Part shown: positions 8,028 to 14,343 of the stretch, one piece after another
Layout: each line of letters begins with the position of its first letter
Position numbering within the stretch: position 1 is the stretch's first letter
DNA from: Oscillospiraceae bacterium
Lineage (GTDB): Bacteria > Bacillota > Clostridia > Oscillospirales > Oscillospiraceae
DNA length: 25,139 bases
Assembly (NCBI GenBank): GCA_020025675.1
Contig: JAHHRS010000031.1
Span: forward strand, 1 to 25,139
Direction of reading: 5' to 3'
Notes under the pieces: model-generated
The model's database searches: none
Told to the model about the DNA's origin: nothing
What the model saw: only the letters and a program-made list of their open reading frames with translations
Translations under genes and position numbers: made by a program

Positions 8028-8778
8028 GGCTGTCGAAAAGGCAAATTTGCCTGTAAATTGTGATAAGATCGTAATTGGCGAAAAATATGCGGATATATTG
8101 GATAATTCCCTTAAGTCACTGAATATTTTGCCTATATATGTTCCAAATAATTTGTCCGTGGATGAAAGGCTATCAGGTCATGCTGATTTATCTGTTTTTC
8201 ATCCGGGAGGAACGGACATCTTTTTGGCACCCTATCTTAAAAATACGGTTTTTAGTAAAAGATTAACAGAATCAGGGTTTAAAAATCATTTTTTGGATGT
8301 AAAGCAAGGGAAAAAATATCCGCTTGATGCTGCGCTGAATGGCTGCGCCTTTGGCAATACCATTATCTACTGCAATAATTCCACAAGTCCGGATATAGTG
8401 AACTTTTTTGCTAAGACAGGAGAACGGCTCTTAATAACTGCAAAACAGGGATACTCCCGATGCTCTATATGTATTGTAGACGAAAATTCGATAATAACAG
8501 CGGACAGAGGAATATATAAAGCCGCAGTCGCATCAGGTAAGGATGCTCTTTTAGTAACGCAAGGATATGTGGAGCTGCCGGGGTATCAGTATGGCTTTTT
8601 AGGAGGAGCAAGTTTTAAAATTTCGGAAAGCAAACTTTGTTTTACAGGCCTTCTGGACTCACATCCGGATAAAATCAATATTTTAAATTTTCTAAAAGAA
8701 AAAAACGTTGAACCGCTCTACCTAACTAACCTGCCAATTTTTGATATTGGCGGTGCGGTTCCGATTATGGAAAAATAA
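8020..8778 (+). CDS. DUF6873-like protein, possible pentein (GME) fold, function unknown
   Basis: A 252-residue protein without signal peptide or membrane helix. I believe it belongs to the DUF6873 'GME fold' group, meaning a relative of guanidino-modifying (arginine deiminase-like) enzymes, but this name comes from memory and is not proven. Visible features are the motif HADLSVFHPGG at residues 54-64, YPLDAALNGCAFG around 100-112, QGYSRCSICIVDE around 143-155, a late YGFLGGASFKI at 191-201 and FDIGGAVPI near the end. HAD and GG[AG]SF resemble the His and Gly-Gly-x-Ser/Asn-Phe parts of penteins. A Cys at the usual nucleophile position after GGASF is absent (Lys-Ile instead). It overlaps radA by eight bases, so it is translated with it. 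Confidence 0.7.
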   Translation: MSKAVEKANLPVNCDKIVIGEKYADILDNSLKSLNILPIYVPNNLSVDERLSGHADLSVFHPGGTDIFLAPYLKNTVFSKRLTESGFKNHFLDVKQGKKYPLDAALNGCAFGNTIIYCNNSTSPDIVNFFAKTGERLLITAKQGYSRCSICIVDENSIITADRGIYKAAVASGKDALLVTQGYVELPGYQYGFLGGASFKISESKLCFTGLLDSHPDKINILNFLKEKNVEPLYLTNLPIFDIGGAVPIMEK

Positions 8779-8810
8779 AATGGAACGCTTTAAAACGTTC
8801 CATTTTTTTA
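8777..8810. terminator. Bidirectional intrinsic terminator between convergent genes
   Basis: An 11-bp stem AAAATGGAACG / CGTTCCATTTT with an eight-base loop and T-tracts on both strands (TTTTTTT on +, TTTTATTTTT on -). It ends the radA/DUF6873 unit on + and xerC on -. Confidence 0.88.
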
Positions 8811-8832
8811 TGTTGCAATAAAATTTCAGGCT

Positions 8833-9831
8833 TTATTTTTCAATTTCATCCTTCTTTTTACGGCCTATGGGGTTTGCACTGGCCGCCTCGTGAAGCGAAG
8901 CATTGTCTATATGTGTGTAAATTTGCGTAGTATTCAAATTACTATGTCCAAGAACTTCCTGTAAAGCTCTTGTATCAACACCGTTTTTAAGCATAAGTGT
9001 AGCTGCAGTATGGCGCAGCTTATGAGGTGAAAAGTGCTCCGCATCAAGCCCTGCCGCAAGCAAGGTCTTATCCACCATTTTCTCAACAGCTCGTACGGTA
9101 ATGCGCCTGTTGTTACGGCTTATAAATAAAGCATTTTTATCCGATGAACTTAATTTCTCGTCATTTCTAACTGCAAGATAATCATCAACGGCTTCACGAC
9201 ATCCCTCTGCAAAATAAACTATACGTTCTTTGTTTCCTTTTCCAAGAACTCTCACATGGTCTTCATAAATATCAGTTATATTTAATGCAACAAGCTCGGA
9301 GACACGAAGGCCGCAAGACATAAACAGCATTAAAATACAGTAATTTCGCTCTGAAAATGGCCCTTCACAGGCACAAAGCAATCTTTCACATTCCGATTCC
9401 TCCAAATATCTTGGTAAAGATGCCTGACGCTTTGGCATATCCAATTCTTGACATATGTTGTTTTCAAGCAGGTGCCTTTTGTTGCATAAATAATTATAGA
9501 ACGATTTTACAGATGATGTCCTGCGGCAGCGGCTGGCAGCCGATAGGGAATTAGGGGAGTTTAGCATTTCAGGCGAAAAAGATTGGTAGCGGTATAACTC
9601 TTCAATTTTTATTGATTTAATAAACTCCAAATCAACATCACTTATGTCAATTTCATTAAACGGTATATTTTTAGGTACAAGGCCTCGGCGCCGTTTAATA
9701 AAACGAAAAAGAATCTTCAAATCCATGTAATATCCTGTGACAGTTAGATCAGAATGACCACGGACTGTGGAGTGATATTCAAGAAATTCCATTAAAATGT
9801 CCGGTGCATCTGAAATCTGTTCAAAATTCAT
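8833..9831 (-). CDS. Tyrosine recombinase, XerC/XerD-like
   Basis: Site-specific tyrosine recombinase, probably the housekeeping Xer enzyme that resolves chromosome dimers. The 332 residues contain an N-terminal SAM-like DNA-binding domain (HSDLTVTGYYMDLKILFRF; the SSVKSFYNYL region) and the catalytic domain with the full set R176 (CGLRVSE), K198 (GKGNKER), H270 and R273 (HKLRHT), H296 (LGHSN) and Y305 (TQIYTHID), as in Xer proteins. The ATG follows AAAAGGAG. It is slightly longer than typical XerC/D (about 300) because of an insertion around residues 45-85 and a charged tail. There is no nearby phage or element cargo, so I favour Xer over an integrase. A perfect sigma-A promoter lies about 190 bases upstream (10030-10058). 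Confidence 0.88.
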   Translation of the reverse strand: MNFEQISDAPDILMEFLEYHSTVRGHSDLTVTGYYMDLKILFRFIKRRRGLVPKNIPFNEIDISDVDLEFIKSIKIEELYRYQSFSPEMLNSPNSLSAASRCRRTSSVKSFYNYLCNKRHLLENNICQELDMPKRQASLPRYLEESECERLLCACEGPFSERNYCILMLFMSCGLRVSELVALNITDIYEDHVRVLGKGNKERIVYFAEGCREAVDDYLAVRNDEKLSSSDKNALFISRNNRRITVRAVEKMVDKTLLAAGLDAEHFSPHKLRHTAATLMLKNGVDTRALQEVLGHSNLNTTQIYTHIDNASLHEAASANPIGRKKKDEIEK

Positions 9832-9894
9832 AATTGACTCCTTTTAAAAGCCTAATAAATACGGCTTAAAATCTTAAAATCAAATTTTCAAAGC

Positions 9895-9903
9895 TGCTAT
9901 AAT
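9895..9903 (+). promoter_or_regulatory. Extended -10 promoter for the candidate 6S RNA
   Basis: TGCTATAAT at 9895-9903 is a perfect extended -10 (TG-N-TATAAT). A weak -35, TTAAAA at 9874-9879, sits 18 bases upstream. The start point would be near 9909-9911. Confidence 0.55.
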
Positions 9904-9908
9904 AGATA

Positions 9909-10032
9909 TATCACTTTGTAGCTTAAGATTCGTTCATTCCCTTGAGCCGAGTTCGCTTAATCTATATTATGCGAACTTAGGTACGAAATTTAATAATCAG
10001 GTAAACGTCCTTCCCTGACACTGTGTTTTATT
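9909..10032 (+). ncRNA. ssrS: Candidate 6S RNA (SsrS/BsrA type)
   Basis: The + strand can fold like 6S RNA, the RNA polymerase-binding regulator. The outer stem is CAC-TT-TGT (9912-9919) with ACA-CT-GTG (10018-10025). A second helix TTAAG-A-TTCGT (9923-9933) pairs ACGAA-A-TTTAA (9983-9993). Then comes an open bubble whose 5' strand reads CATTCCCTTGAGCCGA, and a terminal hairpin AGTTCGC-T-TTAAT / ATTAT-GCGAACT (9950-9977, one mismatch). From memory, E. coli 6S has CCCCTGAGCCGA at the same bubble position, and the Bacillus 6S-1 product-RNA template contains a similar TTGACCGA. An extended -10 precedes it. The 3' end is uncertain: T-rich bases at 10026-10034, or the terminator at 10120. At about 124 nt the shorter form is small for 6S. 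Orientation rests on the bubble motif. Confidence 0.55.
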
Positions 10033-10058
10033 ATAAATCAAATATTGTATTATGTCAA
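10030..10058 (-). promoter_or_regulatory. Perfect sigma-A promoter reading toward xerC
   Basis: On the - strand, TTGACA (10058-10053) and TATAAT (10035-10030) are separated by exactly 17 bases: an unmutated consensus promoter. Transcription from about 10023 would run antisense through the whole 6S candidate and give xerC a leader of about 190 bases. Confidence 0.8.
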
Positions 10059-10093
10059 CTAAAACTTAATTTACTGTTATAACTAAAAAAATT

Positions 10094-10120
10094 AAAATCC
10101 GCCGTTAAACGGCGGATTTT
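10094..10120. terminator. Terminator after the P-type ATPase-like gene (usable on both strands)
   Basis: A 12-bp perfect stem AAAATCCGCCGT / ACGGCGGATTTT with a three-base loop. On the - strand it is followed by AATTTTTTT and ends the fba/ATPase-like unit; on the + strand it has TTTT and could stop read-through from the 6S candidate. Confidence 0.88.
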
Positions 10121-10139
10121 ATCACATATAAAACTCTAT

Positions 10140-11924
10140 TCAGCGTTTATATTTTTTTACCAACGACTCACTTGTAACTCTTATGGAGTTGAGAACAGTT
10201 GCAAGTGCTGCTGCCATATCAATAAATATCGCAAACCAAATATTGCAATATCCGATTATACTCAGAAATATTAAAATGGACTTAACTATAAAGGCAAAGA
10301 GCGCATTTGAAATTGCAACTTCTTTTGTACGTCTGCTGACCTGAATAGCAAATGGAATATTTGCCACATAATCAGGTTTAACCTGTGCGTCAGCAAACTT
10401 TGCCTTCTTTCCAACACGCATATCAACGTCTGCTTGAGAATGAGACTGAAAACCATTTGAATATACATAAAGAACATGGTTACTTCTATCCTGCTTCAAA
10501 TCGTTAATAAGCTTCAACTTTTTCTCGGTGTCACAGCCGGAAACGACCTCATTCAATGACAGCTCATAGGCAAAGCGCTGGCTCTCCTCTTCCCCATCTT
10601 CGGTTACAAGAATGCACCTGTTAAGGCACAGATCATTTATACCTGAACTTAGGTCAAAAGCTTCACTATTTATATCATCGGAAAGTATAATCTTACCTAC
10701 AAACCTGTCAGAAACAGTCATGTAGAATACCTGACCGTTAGTGTCCTCATTATTATCCTGAGGTGGCTGTACTCCCCTTTTTATAAAAAAATCTCTTATA
10801 GCAAGCGTAACCGGTGCTCCGCCTATTTTAAGCTCAACGCCACATCCTGGTATATCTGTAAAATCGCTTATAAGTTCTAATCTGTATTCCTGATTATTAA
10901 TTGCAGCCACAGCTTTTGCAAGAGGCTGCTCTGAATAATAAAGCGCATGAGAAGCAAAATTCATAAATGTGTCTCTATCAATAATATCGGAGCTAACAGA
11001 GACAACATGAGGAGTTTCCTCGGTGAACACACCAGCTTTATCAATAACAGCAACATTTGTCCTTCCGGCTTTTTCAAGTGCTTCAGCATCTTTAAAAAGG
11101 ACACCCTGCTGTGCACTGTAACACAATCCTACAATACCTGTAACGGGCATTGCCGCAACTACTGAAACAGGTGTAGCTATAAGAATAATCATTAAAGCTC
11201 TGTGAACAGAAACAATGAAACCATAGCTTGTAACAAGAGGCAACGCAATTGCATAGATTACAGCGAAAACCATGGCCAGCTTTAAAATCGAGCCTGAGCT
11301 GTATCTCATGGTGTCCTCGATTTCCATATGGCCTACATTATCCTGCTTTATAAGCTCTGAATACCTTCTTACTGTCTCTTCATCCTGATAACGAAGAAGA
11401 TCCTGTGCAGATTTTCTTGTTTTTTCAATGGTAAATTTAATAAGAAGTAACCCAATTTGATAAAGCAATATAAGCGCCGCACCTTCCACGCCAAAGCCTA
11501 TAAAGAAGGATGCGATTGTTACAAAGCATACAACGACAGAGGTGGCAAAATATTCGCCCTTTTGAACCAAACTGACTGCATTTAGAAAAATATCATATCC
11601 GGCCGCAGCAGAAACAAGAACAAGGAGAATAATTCTCGCAAAATTTGGCATCTTTATAATAAGGGACACCGCAAATATAACTGAGGCAATAACCAGCCTG
11701 ATAAGCAGTATATTATCTAAAATGCTGTCAGCATGAGAATTATGTTTAGCAAAGGAACTTATATTCCTTACACTTTTTCCGGCCTCCGGCTCATTTTCAG
11801 ATGAATACTCTACTGACTCAACTTCCGTTTCATACTCCCGGTCTTTACTCTTTTTAGGCCAGGTAATTTTTAAAGATGAAGTCTTCTCAGCGGCGTGTTT
11901 TGCATGCTGGGGCTTTTTGCTCAA
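10140..11924 (-). CDS. Degenerate P1B-type ATPase-like membrane protein (pseudo-ATPase)
   Basis: The layout is that of a heavy-metal P-type ATPase: four N-terminal membrane helices (about residues 74-166), a helix pair (about 216-262), a cytoplasmic P/N domain (about 270-530), and two C-terminal helices. Yet the signature residues are altered. The membrane CPx site reads IATPVS (no Cys); the phosphorylation motif DKTGT reads DKAGV (Asp 298 kept); SEHPL reads SEQPL; TGDN reads TEDG; GDGxND reads YSNGFQ; and the actuator domain with TGES is almost absent, with only about 45 residues between helices 4 and 5. N-domain PGCGVE is kept. Numbering is from a GTG at 11933, but the perfect SD AAAGGAGGTG fits the TTG at 11924 better. 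It lies 36 bases after fba in one operon. The frame is open for over 590 codons, so this is a maintained protein, not a pseudogene. Role unknown; transport by ATP hydrolysis looks unlikely. Confidence 0.75.
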   Translation of the reverse strand: MSKKPQHAKHAAEKTSSLKITWPKKSKDREYETEVESVEYSSENEPEAGKSVRNISSFAKHNSHADSILDNILLIRLVIASVIFAVSLIIKMPNFARIILLVLVSAAAGYDIFLNAVSLVQKGEYFATSVVVCFVTIASFFIGFGVEGAALILLYQIGLLLIKFTIEKTRKSAQDLLRYQDEETVRRYSELIKQDNVGHMEIEDTMRYSSGSILKLAMVFAVIYAIALPLVTSYGFIVSVHRALMIILIATPVSVVAAMPVTGIVGLCYSAQQGVLFKDAEALEKAGRTNVAVIDKAGVFTEETPHVVSVSSDIIDRDTFMNFASHALYYSEQPLAKAVAAINNQEYRLELISDFTDIPGCGVELKIGGAPVTLAIRDFFIKRGVQPPQDNNEDTNGQVFYMTVSDRFVGKIILSDDINSEAFDLSSGINDLCLNRCILVTEDGEEESQRFAYELSLNEVVSGCDTEKKLKLINDLKQDRSNHVLYVYSNGFQSHSQADVDMRVGKKAKFADAQVKPDYVANIPFAIQVSRRTKEVAISNALFAFIVKSILIFLSIIGYCNIWFAIFIDMAAALATVLNSIRVTSESLVKKYKR

Positions 11925-11959
11925 ATTTGCCACCTCCTTTTAGATTTTATAGCTTAAAT

Positions 11960-12895
11960 TCAGGCCTTTCCGTCGCAGCCCAAAACATCCACAATTTTAT
12001 GCTTTACCATCTGCTTTATTGCATCACGTGCCGGTGCTAGATACTGACGGGGGTCAAAGTGATCAGGATGCTCATTAAAGTACTTTCTAATACTGGCTGT
12101 CATGGCAAGACGAAGGTCAGAGTCAATATTAATCTTACAAACAGCCATCTTAGCGGCCATACGAAGCTGGTCTTCCGGAACACCGATAGCACCCGGCATA
12201 TTGCCGCCGTTATCATTAATCATCTTAACAAATTCCTGCGGAACGGAAGATGAGCCGTGAAGAACTATGGGGAAGCCGGGAAGTCTGCGCTCAACCTCTT
12301 CCAATATGTCAAGTCTGAGCTTAGGGTCGGTTCCGGGTTTAAACTTATATGCACCATGTGAGGTACCGATAGCAATTGCGAGAGAGTCACACTGTGTACG
12401 CTCAACGAATTCCTGAACGTCCTCGGGCCTTGTGTATGAGCTGTCCTCAGCAGAAACATTAACTTCATCCTCAATGCCTGCCAGAGTTCCCAGCTCTGCC
12501 TCCACAACCACACCGTGGTCATGGGCATAATTTACTACCTGACGGGTAAGAGCAATATTCTCCTCGAAAGACTTAGAGGAAGCGTCTATCATGACAGATG
12601 TAAAGCCGCCGTCAATGCAGGATTTACACAGCTCGAAACTGCTGCCGTGGTCAAGATGAAGAGCTATCGGCAGTCCTGTCTCAATAACAGCTGCCTCAAC
12701 AAGCTTTACAAGATAGGTGTGATTGGCATATGCGCGGGCGCCCTTGGAAACCTGCAAAATAAGTGGTGCATTCAGCTCTTTGGCTGCCTCGGTAATTCCC
12801 TGAACAATTTCCATATTGTTTACATTGAAAGCACCTATTGCGTAACCGCCTTTATATGCTTTTTCAAACATTTCTTTTGTAGTCACAAGAGGCAT
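11960..12895 (-). CDS. fba: Class II fructose-1,6-bisphosphate aldolase
   Basis: Zinc-dependent aldolase that reversibly splits fructose 1,6-bisphosphate into glyceraldehyde 3-phosphate and dihydroxyacetone phosphate in glycolysis. The 311 residues show the class II N-terminus (GGYAIGAFNVNNMEI), the catalytic and zinc pair LHLDHGSS (D82, H83), VEAELGTLAG, the zinc/phosphate region IGTSHGAYKF, and LHGSSSVP. The ATG is preceded by AAGGAG. It heads a two-gene operon with the P-type ATPase-like gene and is divergent from PPi-phosphofructokinase, the preceding glycolytic step. The sequence is ordinary for the family. Confidence 0.97.
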   Translation of the reverse strand: MPLVTTKEMFEKAYKGGYAIGAFNVNNMEIVQGITEAAKELNAPLILQVSKGARAYANHTYLVKLVEAAVIETGLPIALHLDHGSSFELCKSCIDGGFTSVMIDASSKSFEENIALTRQVVNYAHDHGVVVEAELGTLAGIEDEVNVSAEDSSYTRPEDVQEFVERTQCDSLAIAIGTSHGAYKFKPGTDPKLRLDILEEVERRLPGFPIVLHGSSSVPQEFVKMINDNGGNMPGAIGVPEDQLRMAAKMAVCKINIDSDLRLAMTASIRKYFNEHPDHFDPRQYLAPARDAIKQMVKHKIVDVLGCDGKA

Positions 12896-12963
12896 TATTA
12901 TAAATCTCCTTACCTATAATCTTCAAATTTGTACAATTAGTATATTTACAAATCTGCTTTTAT

Positions 12964-12992
12964 ATTATATCCTTAATCTGTAACATAATCAA
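12964..12992 (-). promoter_or_regulatory. Sigma-A promoter for fba
   Basis: On the - strand, TTGATT (12992-12987) and TATAAT (12969-12964) are 17 bases apart. The start would be near 12957, with a leader of about 60 bases. I found no equally good promoter on the + strand for the phosphofructokinase; the best -10 there is CATAAT at 12984-12989 without a good -35. Confidence 0.65.
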
Positions 12993-13050
12993 TAAGCACA
13001 TTAAACAAAACAGCCATTTTTTAAAAATAATTTTGAGAGGAAGTTACTTT

Positions 13051-14292
13051 ATGAGTGAGAAACTTATAGGTTCCTGTATTTTCGGTCAGTCCGGTGGCCC
13101 CACTGCTGTTATTAATGCCAGTGCATACGGAGTCATAAGGGCTGCGCTTGATGCTCAGGAGATTACAACGGTTTACGGCGCCGCCCATGGTATTAAGGGC
13201 GTTCTTGAGGACAAGCTTTATGTTATGAACGAAGAAGATCCTAAAGAGTTAGAGCTGTTACTCCATACCCCGTCTTCTGAGCTGGGTTCATGCCGTTATA
13301 AGATCTCAGATCCGGAGACAGATGATACGGACTATAAGCGTATTCTTGAAATTTTTAAAAAATATAATGTCAGATATTTCTTCTATAACGGTGGCAATGA
13401 TTCTATGGACACCTGCAACAAAATAAGCCGTTATATGGAATCTGTCGGCTACGAGTGCCGCGTAATGGGAGTACCTAAAACAATTGATAACGACCTTTTC
13501 GGCACCGACCACTGCCCCGGCTTTGCAAGTGCTGCAAAATATATTGCAACTTCATGCATGGAAATGAATAAAGACGCAAGAGTCTACGACACAGGAATGA
13601 TTACAATAGTTGAGATTATGGGTCGTCACGCCGGTTGGCTTGCAGCCAGTGCCGCTCTCGCCACTGAGTTTGGCTCAGGTCCTGATCTTATATACCTGCC
13701 TGAATATGATTTTGATATGGAAAAGTTTCTTGATGACATCAGTGATGTCTACAATAAGACCGGGAAAGTATTTGTTGCAGTATCAGAGGGTATTCACTAC
13801 GCTGACGGCAGTTTCGTCTCCGAAGCAAAAACCGCAGCTGCTGACGGTTTCGGTCATGCTCAGCTTGGCGGTCTGGCCGCTATGCTGGCTGATATAGTGA
13901 AGGCCAGAACCGGTGCCAAAGTTCGAGGTGTTGAATTAAGCCTTCTCCAGCGCTGCGGTGCTCACCTTGCCTCTGCTACTGATATTAATGAGGCATGTGA
14001 AGCAGGTAAAGAAGCTGTTAAGCAGGCCGTTAGCGGTGTCACGGGAAAAATGGTAGCCTTTAAACGTGAGTATGAAAACGGCAACTATAAGTGCTCTATG
14101 GAGCTTATTCCCCTTGAATCCGTAGCCAACTATGAAAAGAAAGTCCCGTTAGAGTGGATAAACGACCAGCGCAACGGTGTAAAGAAGGAATTCATTAATT
14201 ATGTACTTCCCCTTATTCAGGGTGAACCCCGTCTTCCTCTGGAGAATTCTTTACCCAGATATGCAAGACTAAAGAAAGTCCTTGCAAAGTAA
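13051..14292 (+). CDS. PPi-type 6-phosphofructokinase (diphosphate--fructose-6-phosphate 1-phosphotransferase)
   Basis: PfkA-superfamily enzyme that makes fructose 1,6-bisphosphate. Two positions indicate pyrophosphate rather than ATP as donor: GGNDS at residues 114-118, with Asp where ATP enzymes have Gly104 (E. coli numbering), and PKTIDND at 142-148, with Lys in place of Gly124. FGQSGGPTAVINA at 11-23 and EIMGRHAGWLA are further PFK motifs. At 413 residues it matches the bacterial PPi-PFK length. I start at ATG 13051 because GAGAGG lies about ten bases upstream; an in-frame TTG at 13033 has none. A PPi enzyme makes the step reversible and saves ATP, common in anaerobic Clostridia. It ends at a shared terminator. 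Confidence 0.9.
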   Translation: MSEKLIGSCIFGQSGGPTAVINASAYGVIRAALDAQEITTVYGAAHGIKGVLEDKLYVMNEEDPKELELLLHTPSSELGSCRYKISDPETDDTDYKRILEIFKKYNVRYFFYNGGNDSMDTCNKISRYMESVGYECRVMGVPKTIDNDLFGTDHCPGFASAAKYIATSCMEMNKDARVYDTGMITIVEIMGRHAGWLAASAALATEFGSGPDLIYLPEYDFDMEKFLDDISDVYNKTGKVFVAVSEGIHYADGSFVSEAKTAAADGFGHAQLGGLAAMLADIVKARTGAKVRGVELSLLQRCGAHLASATDINEACEAGKEAVKQAVSGVTGKMVAFKREYENGNYKCSMELIPLESVANYEKKVPLEWINDQRNGVKKEFINYVLPLIQGEPRLPLENSLPRYARLKKVLAK

Positions 14293-14305
14293 ATCTCTAA
14301 CTGTA

Positions 14306-14341
14306 AAAAAGCTTTCAGTCTTAAAAGACTGAAAGCTTTTT
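14306..14341. terminator. Bidirectional terminator between PPi-PFK and the VWA gene
   Basis: A perfect stem of 15 bp, AAAAAGCTTTCAGTC / GACTGAAAGCTTTTT, with a six-base loop. It serves the + strand PPi-PFK gene and, three bases past its stop codon, the - strand VWA gene. Confidence 0.9.
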
Positions 14342-14343
14342 CA

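Noticed and set aside
8833..9831. Tyrosine recombinase as the integrase of a mobile element
   Set aside because: No adjacent tRNA, direct-repeat att sites, excisionase or phage/ICE genes; neighbours are housekeeping, so a Xer-type enzyme is simpler.
10001..10020. GGAAGGA on the - strand, resembling the SRP RNA core
   Set aside because: The conserved order around the SRP GGAAG/GCAGCC loop is absent and the + strand fits a 6S-like fold better.
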